Shown here piece after piece: positions 40,560-49,521 of a stretch of DNA of 64,000 bases. The DNA comes from JAEXNA01 sp041676625 (GTDB lineage Bacteria > Vulcanimicrobiota > Xenobia > Xenobiales > JADMJV01): the NCBI GenBank assembly GCA_041676625.1, contig JBAYRN010000016.1, positions 1 to 64,000 of the forward strand. Direction: 5' to 3'. Positions within the stretch are counted from its first letter, which is position 1, and every line of letters starts with the position of its first letter. The notes beneath the pieces are model-generated. The model did not search any database and had not been told where the DNA came from. It saw nothing but the letters and a program-made list of their open reading frames with translations. A program made the translations under genes and the position numbers.

Positions 40560-42247
40560 TTTGGTGGCAATCGCTAAACAAACGTTATCTCTTCTTTACC
40601 GGTAAAGGTGGCGTGGGCAAGACCTCGCTAGCCTGTGCCACAGCCCTGGCTCTGGTGGAGCAGGGACTGCGCGTATTGATCGTCAGTACCGACCCGGCCT
40701 CCAATCTGGATGAGGTTTTTGGAGTGCCGCTGACGTCCATTCCTCAGCTGCTACCGGATGTGCCCGGCCTGTGGGCCTGCAATTTGGACCCTCACGCGGC
40801 TGCAGCGGCCTACAGAGAGAAAGTCGTTGGGCCCTACAGAGACGTTCTGGCTCCAGCGGTGATCCGCAACATGGAAGAGCAGTTCTCCGGTGCGTGCACC
40901 ACCGAGCTTGCCGCCTTCGACGAGTTTGTCGGTTTGATGGCCGACGATCAGGTGGCCTCCAGCTACGACCATATCGTCTTTGACACTGCTCCCACCGGTC
41001 ACACCCTACGCCTTCTTAGTCTGCCAGGTGCTTGGAGTGGCTATCTCAATACCACCACCGCCGAAGCCTCCTGCCTGGGTCCCCTGGCCGGACTGCAAGA
41101 ACAGCGGGAACGCTATGCTCTGGCCTTGCAGCGCCTGGCAGATGCGGCCCAAACCGCCGTGGTCCTGGTGGCCCGGCCTGACCGTTCCAGCTTGAATGAA
41201 GCGGCCCGCACGCGCCGAGAGCTGGGAGAGATGGGGATCTCCAATATAGAGTTGTTGATCAACGGTGTGCTGGGGCAGCACAGTGAGGACCCCACGGCAC
41301 TGGCCCTGCGAGCTTTGCAACAAGAGCAACTTGAGGGAGTGGTAGGGAGCCAGGTGCCCCTCTTACCCGTCAATCTGGTCGGTCTCGCTGCTCTTCGCAG
41401 CCTGTTGAGCCCGCACTACGAGCTAGGAAAGGTTCCATGCTTGCCGGCCGTACCGGCAGCTCTGGGAACTCTCGATGAACTGGTCAAGGAACTGCAGACA
41501 AACGGCAAGGGTGTCGTCATGACCATGGGGAAAGGTGGTGTCGGTAAGACCACGGTGGCATTGGAGTTGGCTCGCAAGTTGAGTGGCCAGGGTTGCCAGG
41601 TGCGGCTGACCACCACCGACCCCGCCGGTGATCTGCTCGAGGGAGTCGAAGGAAACCTTCGCGTCGACCGTATCGACGCTCCTCGCGAAATCGCGCGCTA
41701 CACCGCTGAAGTGCTGGCCAACGCGGCTCCGAATCTGGACGAGGAAGGTTTGGCCCTCCTGAAGGAAGACTTGCGTTCGCCCTGCACGGAAGAGATCGCT
41801 GTGTTCCGAGCTTTCGCCGACGCCGTGGCCGAGGGAGAGGACTCTTACGTTATAATCGACACCGCACCAACGGGGCACACTATCTTGCTGATGGATGCCA
41901 GTGAAGCCTATCATCGCGAGGTCAGTCGAAACCAGAAGGGCTCTCCCGAATCCGTGCTGCAATTGTTGCCCCGCCTGCGCGACCAGAATTTCACACGCAT
42001 CATTTTGGTGACCCTGGCCGAACCAACCCCGGTTCACGAAGCCGCCGGCCTACAAGCTGATTTGCGTCGAGCGGGCATCGAGCCCTACGCCTGGGTCGTC
42101 AACCGCTCGCTACTGGCCTCCGGCACCAAGGACCCGGTGTTGGCCACCCGCGCGGTTCAGGAATCCGGCTGTCTGGATGAAGTACTGAAATTATGCCCCA
42201 AAGCCTATATCGAACCTTTGCGACTGGGAGTTCTTGCCCATGGCTGA
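40556..42247 (+). CDS. arsA: Tandem arsenical pump ATPase ArsA
   Basis: 563 residues from the ATG at 40556. Two homologous halves, each with a deviant Walker A (FTGKGGVGKTSLA and TMGKGGVGKTTVALE) and signature DTAPTGHT. Cysteines in ACTTELAAFDEF and SPCTEEIAVFRAF correspond to the allosteric metalloid-binding cysteines. Cytosolic, membrane-associated through its pump partner. The missing pump must be elsewhere in the genome if the system works. The gene overlaps the cytochrome c stub by eight bases. Confidence 0.95.
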   Translation: MIWWQSLNKRYLFFTGKGGVGKTSLACATALALVEQGLRVLIVSTDPASNLDEVFGVPLTSIPQLLPDVPGLWACNLDPHAAAAAYREKVVGPYRDVLAPAVIRNMEEQFSGACTTELAAFDEFVGLMADDQVASSYDHIVFDTAPTGHTLRLLSLPGAWSGYLNTTTAEASCLGPLAGLQEQRERYALALQRLADAAQTAVVLVARPDRSSLNEAARTRRELGEMGISNIELLINGVLGQHSEDPTALALRALQQEQLEGVVGSQVPLLPVNLVGLAALRSLLSPHYELGKVPCLPAVPAALGTLDELVKELQTNGKGVVMTMGKGGVGKTTVALELARKLSGQGCQVRLTTTDPAGDLLEGVEGNLRVDRIDAPREIARYTAEVLANAAPNLDEEGLALLKEDLRSPCTEEIAVFRAFADAVAEGEDSYVIIDTAPTGHTILLMDASEAYHREVSRNQKGSPESVLQLLPRLRDQNFTRIILVTLAEPTPVHEAAGLQADLRRAGIEPYAWVVNRSLLASGTKDPVLATRAVQESGCLDEVLKLCPKAYIEPLRLGVLAHG

Positions 42248-42461
42248 CCCGGGTTGCCGACGCAGGTTGGTTCTGGGTATCAGTTCCCTGACAGCACTGC
42301 TGGTTCTCACGATGGCCCCGTTCTTTAGCTCCGTCACGGTGCTCAAGGTCGAGCCTGACCACCAACCTGGGAGTGCGCTGAGTCCTGGCGCGGACCTGTA
42401 TATGAAGGAGTGCCAGAGATGTCACTCTGGCGGAGGAAAATCAGGCCTGATCGACCACTAG
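42240..42461 (+). CDS. Truncated c-type cytochrome
   Basis: 73 residues from the ATG at 42240, overlapping the arsA stop. A membrane anchor or signal (LVLGISSLTALLVLTMAPFF), a short linker and one haem motif CQRCH in MKECQRCHSGGGKSG, then a stop twelve residues after the haem site. A normal class I cytochrome c would have 60 or more further residues including the Met ligand, so this is a stub. The stop codon lies in a 22-base tandem duplication that also overlaps the 3' end of the osmC-like gene, which suggests a rearrangement cut the gene. Confidence 0.6.
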   Translation: MADPGCRRRLVLGISSLTALLVLTMAPFFSSVTVLKVEPDHQPGSALSPGADLYMKECQRCHSGGGKSGLIDH

Positions 42462-42500
42462 CGACGAGCACCTCATGTACTAGCGACGAGCACCTCATGT
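42457..42500. repeat. Exact tandem duplication of 22 bases
   Basis: Two adjacent identical 22-base units (42457-42478 and 42479-42500), beginning ACTAGCGACGAGC. The first contains the cytochrome stop codon; the second forms the end of the osmC-like coding region on the other strand. Tandem duplications of this length commonly arise at break-repair or slippage junctions. Confidence 0.9.
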
Positions 42501-42898
42501 TTGAGTACAACATCGGTGTTGACTGAACGGCTCACCAGACAGGCGGCGTGGGCTTTTTGCACAAGGTTCTCGAAATCTGTCAGGTTGCCGCGAATGGTAG
42601 CCCTCGGGCAAATTTCGACATGGCTAAAGCAGAGCCCGCCGTCGATTCTCTCGACCGTCCCGCTCGCCGTGCTTTGGTAGGATAGCAACTCGATGCTGGA
42701 GCCTTTGAGTTCGAAGAGAAGGCTTAGGAAAAAGCAAGTCTCTAAACTCGCCAAAAAGAGATCTTCCGGGCTCCATAGACCCTTTGGTCCCTTGAAGATT
42801 GGAGGTGGTGCGATGGCAATTTGTGGTCCATCTTCGGGTTCGGCGTGCCCGCGATTTTCGCCACTCCAGTGATAGCTGGTTTGGAATTTGTATTTCAT
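42473..42898 (-). CDS. OsmC-family peroxiredoxin-like protein
   Basis: 141 residues. OsmC fold signatures: MKYKFQTSYHWSGENRGHA, GPKGLWSPEDLFLASLETCFFLSLLFEL with the peroxidatic-type Cys, and the second redox Cys in VQKAHAACLVSRSV. Members of the OsmC/Ohr group reduce organic hydroperoxides with a thiol; the two cysteines are in the expected positions. Cytoplasmic. The last four codons fall in or next to the 22-base duplication, so the natural C-terminus may have been slightly altered. Confidence 0.9.
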   Translation of the reverse strand: MKYKFQTSYHWSGENRGHAEPEDGPQIAIAPPPIFKGPKGLWSPEDLFLASLETCFFLSLLFELKGSSIELLSYQSTASGTVERIDGGLCFSHVEICPRATIRGNLTDFENLVQKAHAACLVSRSVNTDVVLKHEVLVAST

Positions 42899-42982
42899 GA
42901 AGTCATGTTAGGTTTCGAGATGGACATTCCGCAATGATATAGATCAGGACCACGGAGGAGGCCCCGGTTCGTGTTCCATAAG

Positions 42983-43013
42983 TACTCGTATATGGGTTAT
43001 TGCGGTCACTTGG
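42983..43013 (+). promoter_or_regulatory. Near-match palindrome with GTCACTT extension (site I)
   Basis: TACTC-GTATAT-GGGTT at 42983-42998 (one mismatch to TACY-N8-RGTA), followed by ATTGCGGTCACTTGG. It lies between the osmC-like gene (minus) and the small secreted protein at 43097 (plus), 85 bases from the latter, like site A before the related gene at 2939. Confidence 0.45.
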
Positions 43014-43096
43014 TGATCGTGGTCCTGAAGGTTATCCTTGGAGGGTGTCGCCGAAGACTAAAAGGTGGCATCAGCCTCCTGATTGAGAGTGTTCCT

Positions 43097-43318
43097 ATGA
43101 AACAAATCTGTATCCGTGTCGCCTCCGTTGTCCTGTTCTCTGCACTCTGCTCGCTTGCAGCCTCCGCGGAGGTCAATATCGAAGATCTGGTGGTGCGTCG
43201 TGGGGACAACATCAGCACATTGAAGCCGGGCTATCGGGCCTCTCGAGACTTTTTTGAGGAGAAAGCGGCCGAGAGAGTCTCCCCCTACGGGACATGGTAT
43301 GAAGATATCACACGATAG
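43097..43318 (+). CDS. Short paralogue of the 2939 secreted protein
   Basis: 73 residues. Signal peptide (MKQICIRVASVVLFSALCSLAASA-EV), then EVNIEDLVVRRG joined directly to DNISTLKPGYRASRDFFEE and then to KAAERVSPYGTWYEDITR. Relative to the 141-residue protein at 2939 exactly 42 residues and 26 residues are missing at two places, and 141-68 equals 73 with no other gap. Either the long form gained two segments or this copy lost them in frame. The remaining mature part is only about 50 residues and may be unfolded or a peptide. It precedes the MacA-like gene by 22 bases. Confidence 0.75.
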   Translation: MKQICIRVASVVLFSALCSLAASAEVNIEDLVVRRGDNISTLKPGYRASRDFFEEKAAERVSPYGTWYEDITR

Positions 43319-43340
43319 CTAGCGATTCTCAAGGTTCCCC

Positions 43341-44807
43341 ATGAAAAAATCCGCCTTCGCGCTCCTGAGCTTTCTTCTTGTCGGCGTCGCCCTATGGTGG
43401 TGGACCCAAACGCACACCGAGGAAGACACTCCCAGTTACAAGACAGCGGCGGTTAGCCGCGGTGATGTCCGCTCCAAGGTGACCGCTACCGGGACCCTTC
43501 AGGCCGTCACCCAAATTCTTGTGGGCAGTCAAGTCTCGGGCAACATTGATCAGGTCTTCGTCGGCTACAACTCCGCCGTCAAGAAAGGCCAGATTCTGGC
43601 CCAACTCGATCCTAGCACCTACCAAACGCAGGTCAATCAGGCCCAAGCTTCGGTCAGCAATGCCATGGCCACCCTGGACAACGCCCGTGGCGACCTGGGG
43701 AACGCCTCCGCTAACGTGAAGTCCGCCGAGGCAGCGATCGTGGGGGCCCGGGCCAAGGTCCAACAGTCCCAGGCCGGTGTGCTCACCGCGAGGTCTGGAA
43801 TCATCTCTGCTCAAGCCCGGCTGAACAAAGCAATCTCCAACCGCACCAACGCCTTTTCCACCTTTGAACGGACACAAGAGCTTCATGACCGAGAGCTCAT
43901 CTCTCTCTCGGATCTGGACACGGCCCGCACGGCCTATCAAGGCGCTCAGGCGGATGTTGATGGAGCTCAAGCCGACCTGGCCAGTGCCCAGGCTAGCTTC
44001 ACCGCCTCTCAAACAGTCGTCGCTGCAAGTCAGTCGGAAGTGGACGTGGCACGGATTAAGATGGGTGCGAGCCAAGAACTTCTGGCCGGTGCCTATTCTC
44101 GTATCAAAGGCTTTCAAGCTCAGGTCGCGCAAAGCGAGGCCAACCTGGAATCGGCCCGCATCAATCTCCAACGCACGACCATAAGTTCCCCCATCGACGG
44201 CATCGTACTCGATATCGCGGTCACTGCGGGACAAACAGTGGCCGCCCAGTTTCAGGCCCCCAATCTCTTTACACTGGCCAAGAATCTTGACCAGATGCAG
44301 GTGGAAACCAGTGTTGACGAGGCCGACATCGGTCGAGTGAGGGTGGGCGCGAGAGCCTCCTTCACAGTCGACGCCTTTCCAGAGGAGAAATTCCAGGGCG
44401 AGGTGGTGGAGGTTCGCCAGGCCCCCGTCCTGACCTCAAACGTAGTGACCTATACGGTGATCGTCGCTGCCGGAAACCCCAAGTTGCAGCTCAAGCCAGG
44501 TATGACAGCCACCGTCGAGGTTTACGACCAGGAGAGAGTGGATGTCGTTCTGATCAACGCCGAGGCCCTTCGTTTCCAACCACCGAAAGCGCAAAAGGAT
44601 ACGCCTGGTTCTTCCAAAGTCTATACCCTGGAAAAGGGCGTTCTCGTGCCTCACGATGTTCAGGCGGGAGTGACGGATGGAGTCGTCACGGAAGTGGTCA
44701 CCTCTGATCTCCAAGTCGAAGACGAGCTGGTCATCGAGGACACCTCCGCTTTCAAGCCGGCCGCTTCGAGTTCCAGGGGCGGAAATTCTCGTATAAGGAT
44801 GTTCTAG
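43341..44807 (+). CDS. MacA-like periplasmic adaptor (HlyD/MFP family)
   Basis: 488 residues. One N-terminal membrane helix (SAFALLSFLLVGVALWWW), lipoyl-type half-motifs (VTATGTLQAVTQILVGSQVSGNI and SSPIDGIVLDIAVTAGQTV), then beta-barrel and membrane-proximal domains. The coiled-coil hairpin between about residues 95 and 275 is much longer than in E. coli MacA, which is consistent with reaching a long outer-membrane partner. No outer-membrane channel gene is present here. It is followed by the ABC ATPase after four bases, forming a tripartite exporter operon; substrate unknown. Confidence 0.9.
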   Translation: MKKSAFALLSFLLVGVALWWWTQTHTEEDTPSYKTAAVSRGDVRSKVTATGTLQAVTQILVGSQVSGNIDQVFVGYNSAVKKGQILAQLDPSTYQTQVNQAQASVSNAMATLDNARGDLGNASANVKSAEAAIVGARAKVQQSQAGVLTARSGIISAQARLNKAISNRTNAFSTFERTQELHDRELISLSDLDTARTAYQGAQADVDGAQADLASAQASFTASQTVVAASQSEVDVARIKMGASQELLAGAYSRIKGFQAQVAQSEANLESARINLQRTTISSPIDGIVLDIAVTAGQTVAAQFQAPNLFTLAKNLDQMQVETSVDEADIGRVRVGARASFTVDAFPEEKFQGEVVEVRQAPVLTSNVVTYTVIVAAGNPKLQLKPGMTATVEVYDQERVDVVLINAEALRFQPPKAQKDTPGSSKVYTLEKGVLVPHDVQAGVTDGVVTEVVTSDLQVEDELVIEDTSAFKPAASSSRGGNSRIRMF

Positions 44808-44811
44808 TGCT

Positions 44812-45564
44812 ATGCAGCAGCCTGAGCCGGTCTTGCGGATCGAGCAGCTTGAGCGAACGTTCGGTAAGGGTCCCGCTGCCGTGCGAGCCCTGCGAGGTGT
44901 CACCTTCAACGTTCAAAAGGGAGAGTTCCTGGCCATCATGGGGCCCTCCGGGTCGGGCAAGTCCACCATGATGAATCTGTTGGGCTGCCTGGCCCGTCCC
45001 AGTCAGGGTCGTTATTGGGTGGATGGGGTAGAGGTGTCACGCATGGATGACGAGCAACTGGCCGATCTTCGCAACCAAAAGCTTGGTTTTGTCTTTCAAG
45101 GTTTTCATCTACTTCCACGAGCTACGGCCGCGGAGAACGTCGAACTGCCTTTGCTCTACCGCGGGATGCCTCATAAGCAACGCCGCCTCCTATGCCACAA
45201 GGTCATGGAGTCGGTGGGCCTCGGTCATCGCCTGGATCACTATCCTGCCCAGATGTCCGGGGGAGAGCAGCAGCGGGTAGCCATCGCGCGAGCCCTGGTG
45301 ACCGAACCCACAATCTTGCTGGCCGACGAGCCCACCGGCAATCTGGACAGCAAGACCTCACTCAAGGTGATGCAGATTCTTCAAGAGCTCAACGACCAGG
45401 GGCTGACCATTTTGCTGGTGACCCACGAAACGGAAATGGCCACTTTTGTCAAACGAGTCATCCATTTCCGCGATGGCCTCCTCGTCAGCGACGAGCCGGT
45501 GGCCAAACCGGAGCGAGCCGAGGACGCTCTAAAGCGTCTCGACCAGGAGGTTATCTTCGCGTGA
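44812..45564 (+). CDS. MacB/LolD-type ABC transporter ATPase
   Basis: 250 residues. Walker A GPSGSGKSTMMNLL, Q-loop FVFQGFHLL, signature MSGGEQQRVAIARAL, Walker B ILLADEPTGNLD and H-loop VTHETEMA are all intact. It belongs to the class that works with FtsX-type permeases in mechanotransmission rather than import. The last bases overlap the permease start (GTGA). Confidence 0.95.
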   Translation: MQQPEPVLRIEQLERTFGKGPAAVRALRGVTFNVQKGEFLAIMGPSGSGKSTMMNLLGCLARPSQGRYWVDGVEVSRMDDEQLADLRNQKLGFVFQGFHLLPRATAAENVELPLLYRGMPHKQRRLLCHKVMESVGLGHRLDHYPAQMSGGEQQRVAIARALVTEPTILLADEPTGNLDSKTSLKVMQILQELNDQGLTILLVTHETEMATFVKRVIHFRDGLLVSDEPVAKPERAEDALKRLDQEVIFA

Positions 45565-46778
45565 GACTGAGCGACGTCATTACGCTGGCCTTTCGAGCAC
45601 TCTCTCGGAACCTGTTGCGCACTTCCCTGACCGTGCTGGGACTGATCATCGGGGTGGCTGCCGTGATCACCATGCTGGCCCTGGGCAACGGCGCCAAAGC
45701 CTCGGTCCAGGCCAGCATCGCAAGCCTCGGAACGAACACTTTGATGATCTCCTCCGGGTCGGTCAACCGAGGTGGTGTGCGAAGTGGCGCTTTCGGTAGT
45801 GATTCTCTGTCGGTGGAGGACGCCGAGGCGCTGCGCCAGCAAGCTTCAGCCTTGATAGCGGTGGCCCCTTTGACTCAGAATGGGGCACAGATTGTTTTTG
45901 CGAACCGAAACTGGTACACCAGCATCACCGGCACCAACCCCGACTTTTTGATCACGCGCAATTGGACCCTGGATCAGGGTCGCTTCTTCACAGAACTGGA
46001 AGTCCGAACCTCGGCCAAGGTCTGTGTGCTGGGCAGTAGTGTGGCCCAAACCTTGTTCCCGGACCAGGCCGCCGTGGGCCAAACCATTCGCATCGGGGCG
46101 GTCCCTTGCCAGGTGATCGGAACACTCCGAAGCAAAGGCGAGTCGGGTTTCGGGCAAAACCAGGACGACATTGTGGCGGTCCCCTATACCACGGCCATGA
46201 AGCGCATGTTCAATCTGACCAGTCTGCGCACCATTCTGGCCTCCGCTCGAGACGAAGACTCCGTGAGCCTGGCCCAGAACCAGATCAACGGTATTCTATC
46301 TCGTCGCCATCGGACTGCCCAGGGGGTCGAGCCTGATTTCACCATTCGCAGCCAGGCTGAGTTCGCCGAGAGCGCCGCCCAATCATCGGCCGTCTTCACA
46401 GCCCTGCTGGCAGGCATAGCTTCCGTCTCCTTGCTAGTGGGCGGCATCGGTATTATGAATATCATGCTGGTCTCGGTGACCGAGAGGATCAAGGAGATCG
46501 GTATCCGTCTGGCCGTCGGGGCCAAGAAGAGAGATATTCGCCGCCAGTTTCTGGTCGAATCGGTCGTTATGTCCGTGGTCGGTGGAGGGGTGGGGGTGCT
46601 GTTGGCACTGGGCGCCGCCCAGTTGGCTACCCGATTTTCGGAATTGCCTTTGCTGGTGGAACCTTCCTCTGTGGTGCTGGCTTTCGGGTTCTCCGCGGCC
46701 GTGGGAATCTTTTTCGGATATTACCCGGCTGTCAAAGCCTCCCGATTGGATCCTATCGAGGCCCTCCGTTCTGATTAG
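45561..46778 (+). CDS. MacB-type ABC permease (FtsX/periplasmic core domain)
   Basis: 405 residues from the GTG at 45561, overlapping the ATPase stop. N-terminal helix (ALSRNLLRTSLTVLGLIIGVAAVITMLALG) followed by a MacB periplasmic core of about 220 residues, then three helices (ALLAGIASVSLLVGGIGIMNIMLVSVTER, MSVVGGGVGVLLALGAAQLA, VLAFGFSAAVGIFFGYYPA) and the conserved ending KASRLDPIEALR. Typical length for a stand-alone MacB permease. Exports across the outer membrane with the adaptor at 43341. Confidence 0.95.
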   Translation: MRLSDVITLAFRALSRNLLRTSLTVLGLIIGVAAVITMLALGNGAKASVQASIASLGTNTLMISSGSVNRGGVRSGAFGSDSLSVEDAEALRQQASALIAVAPLTQNGAQIVFANRNWYTSITGTNPDFLITRNWTLDQGRFFTELEVRTSAKVCVLGSSVAQTLFPDQAAVGQTIRIGAVPCQVIGTLRSKGESGFGQNQDDIVAVPYTTAMKRMFNLTSLRTILASARDEDSVSLAQNQINGILSRRHRTAQGVEPDFTIRSQAEFAESAAQSSAVFTALLAGIASVSLLVGGIGIMNIMLVSVTERIKEIGIRLAVGAKKRDIRRQFLVESVVMSVVGGGVGVLLALGAAQLATRFSELPLLVEPSSVVLAFGFSAAVGIFFGYYPAVKASRLDPIEALRSD

Positions 46779-46839
46779 ATCTCGCCTTTGCCAACATCGT
46801 TCGCTGATTTTCTTAAGGCGAGAACGATGGTCCCAAATA

Positions 46840-49521
46840 TCAGTGACATTTGTAACCTCTTGACCGGCGAACTCTCTCCCAACTTCCGAGAATAGCCGGA
46901 AGCACCATCAACGAGGTCAAGATGTTGGCAGCCACGCCTACGGCCATGACAAAACCAAAGCTGGATACACCCAAATGGTTCGCTCTGATAAAGGAGGCAA
47001 ACCCGATCGTCATGACCACTCCGGAGAGCAGGACGGAGTTGGCTGTGGCACTTTCAAACAGAGCCTCCACTCCGTCTCGCCGGCACTGATTGAGCACGTT
47101 TATGCCAAACACCAGACCGATACCCATGGTAATGGGAAGTGCGAGAAAGTTGGCCACGTTGAAGCTGACCCCGGCGACACCCATGATCCCGATCATCCAG
47201 ACCACCGCGAGCAGCTTCGGAAACAAGGCCAGACCCGCCTCCACCAGAGACCGGTAATGCAGTAGAAGAAACAGGGCTATCGCTGCCAAGGCATAGAGGC
47301 CGGCTTCTGAGTAAGCTGTGCGAAGTTCTTTCAGATAGTGGTGGATGAGAATCGGGGTACCCGTGACGTCAGGGTCCACCCTCCGCAGACTGGCGACGAA
47401 CTTGACCAGAGCCTCGCGTTTCCAACAATCGGCTCGAGGAAAGATTCGTAATACAAACTTGCCGGATTTAGAGATGCTACGGTCGGCCAACGCCTCTGGG
47501 AGGTGTGCGAGCAGATCCGGAGGCGACGGCTTTTGTCGCCGTAGGAAGCTCAGGTAGGTTTCTAGTTCTTTGGTAAGTTGTCGCTCGTACTGCCTTAGAC
47601 CAGCCTCCAACGGACCGGGTGAGGTCTGTTTGAGCAGGCTCTTCAACACCACGAGAACCGGCGTGAGAATTTGCTTTTCCTCGCTTTCGGGATGGTCCGA
47701 CAAAAGTTTGTCCAGGCGGTCCGTGAACCTTTGAAAGAGACCTTGTAACCTGAGCAGCTGAGTCGCACTCCGAAACTGAGCCCCAGAATCGAGAAATCCA
47801 TCGAGACGGGGAAGAGAACCCATTTCCCCGGCCACGCCCAGAATAGCCCGGACCAAAGGCCGTTTACGCTCCACATCCAGGGGTAGATACTCGGTGACAC
47901 TCTCCACTCGGGCTACCGATTCCACGGCCTGAAAGCGTCTCGTCAGTTGCCGCGCCCTCTCTAGACTCGATGCAGTGGAAACGGCGTAGAGGCTGGAGTA
48001 GCCCAGAGATTGCAGGTATCCTTCCACCGCCACTGATTCCGATTCCGGGGGCTGTAAGCTCAGCAGGTCGTAGTTAAAAGAGACACGATTGAGCCAGGTC
48101 GCACTGTAGAGGGTGATGAAAAGAGCCGCAATCAAGACTCCCCACATCCTGGAATGAAGTTCGCGCCCCACATCGGCCAAGCCGGGGAGTCGCAGAGGAC
48201 GAACCGTTCCACGATTCCCCAAACGTTCCATAAGAATGGGAAGAACGACCCACATGGAAAAGAAGGTCAGGAGGACTCCGCTACCGGTGATAAGACCTAG
48301 TTCGGCGGCGGCTCGGAAGTTGGTGAATTGCAGACTCCAGAAGGCCACCGCCGCGCCCAGGGCTCCTAAAAATGTCCCCGGTCCGGCTTCGGCGACGGCT
48401 TGCTCCCAAATTTCTCGAGATATCTCAAGGCCCGGAGTCAGGCTGCGGAGTTCTTTAAAATGACTCAACAATTGGACGGCAAAAGTAAGGCTCAGAGCCG
48501 TAAGGATGGTGGCGAAATGAACCGTTAGCAGATTCAGGGTTCCCACGCTCAATCCCGCGAAGGCACACGAGAAGCAAAGACCTACCAGCAGAGCGGCCAC
48601 GGCACACAAGGGTCCGACCGGTTCTCTAAAGGCCATCATCAATACCAGGGACGCCAAGACCAGAGCCGTCAGACCGCACCTGACGGCATCGTCTCTTGCC
48701 ACCACCATTTCATCGATGTCGATCACGGGCTCGCCACTGACCATGAATTTCACGCTAGGATGGAATCGCCAGGCGTCTGCCACCAGTTCTCTCAGTCGGA
48801 CCACCGTCTGCAAATCCTTCTGAAAGGATCCCGACCGATCGGTCGGTCGGGCGATCAGCATGCAGGTGCGGCCGCTTCCGATGCTGTTGTAAAATGTGGT
48901 TTGGCCAGGCTTGAATTCATTATTCTCAAGAAGCCTCGACTCCGCCCGAACGGCCGGCAGCGGACTCAAGTATGGTCCATCGCCTCGCGAAGTCACGCTC
49001 GTCGCCAGGCCTGCAAGAACTCGGCTTAAAATCGGTGAGAGCCTTTGAAGAAAGACCATGGCTTCCTCATCGGGAAGCCTTTCCAGACGTGCCAGCGTTT
49101 CCGGGAGTCCTTTCTTCATGGCCGCTAGCCAGGGCTGAAAAATGGCAAGTTGCTCCTTCAGCGTCAAAAGATCTCGATAGGGCAGAAAATAGAGGGCATG
49201 ATTTGCCAATTGCGGGATTTCCATTTTGAAGAAAACACCTTCAAAGAGACGCCGCTCCTTCAAAAGCGAACCGCCCAGTTGGTCGATAGCGGCCTGGACC
49301 TCCAAGGGGGTCCCGATGACCAGGACCACAATGTCGGCGTTCCCTCCCACATCATCCCGATAGATTCCGTAACTTTTTTGGACAGGGTCTTCCGGACCGA
49401 GCAATTGAGTGCGGTCGGTGGAGAATTGAATCCTATCGACCGCAACGAATAGGCAGGCTATCACGCTGACCAGGGTGAGCGCCAGAACCAGGTCGGAATG
49501 GCCAAAAGTCAGTCGCAACAA
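46840..49521 (-). CDS. MMPL/RND-family transporter (HpnN-like)
   Basis: 893 residues from TTG 49521, although no ribosome site is visible and the frame is open 40 codons further upstream without ATG or GTG, so the start is uncertain. Two RND halves: an N-terminal helix, a large periplasmic domain with KLLGPEDPVQKSYG-type motifs, six-helix bundles with sterol-sensing-like segments in each half (VVVARDDAVRCGLTALVLASLVLMMAF; LALPITMGIGLVFGINVLNQ). The layout matches HpnN-type hopanoid or lipid transporters. No hopanoid synthesis genes are in view. It ends 61 bases from the convergent MacB permease. Confidence 0.85.
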   Translation of the reverse strand: MLRLTFGHSDLVLALTLVSVIACLFVAVDRIQFSTDRTQLLGPEDPVQKSYGIYRDDVGGNADIVVLVIGTPLEVQAAIDQLGGSLLKERRLFEGVFFKMEIPQLANHALYFLPYRDLLTLKEQLAIFQPWLAAMKKGLPETLARLERLPDEEAMVFLQRLSPILSRVLAGLATSVTSRGDGPYLSPLPAVRAESRLLENNEFKPGQTTFYNSIGSGRTCMLIARPTDRSGSFQKDLQTVVRLRELVADAWRFHPSVKFMVSGEPVIDIDEMVVARDDAVRCGLTALVLASLVLMMAFREPVGPLCAVAALLVGLCFSCAFAGLSVGTLNLLTVHFATILTALSLTFAVQLLSHFKELRSLTPGLEISREIWEQAVAEAGPGTFLGALGAAVAFWSLQFTNFRAAAELGLITGSGVLLTFFSMWVVLPILMERLGNRGTVRPLRLPGLADVGRELHSRMWGVLIAALFITLYSATWLNRVSFNYDLLSLQPPESESVAVEGYLQSLGYSSLYAVSTASSLERARQLTRRFQAVESVARVESVTEYLPLDVERKRPLVRAILGVAGEMGSLPRLDGFLDSGAQFRSATQLLRLQGLFQRFTDRLDKLLSDHPESEEKQILTPVLVVLKSLLKQTSPGPLEAGLRQYERQLTKELETYLSFLRRQKPSPPDLLAHLPEALADRSISKSGKFVLRIFPRADCWKREALVKFVASLRRVDPDVTGTPILIHHYLKELRTAYSEAGLYALAAIALFLLLHYRSLVEAGLALFPKLLAVVWMIGIMGVAGVSFNVANFLALPITMGIGLVFGINVLNQCRRDGVEALFESATANSVLLSGVVMTIGFASFIRANHLGVSSFGFVMAVGVAANILTSLMVLPAILGSWERVRRSRGYKCH

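Noticed and set aside
45192..45560. Upstream extension of the MacB permease frame
   Set aside because: It lies inside the ABC ATPase gene and reads as low-quality sequence; GTG 45561 is preferred.
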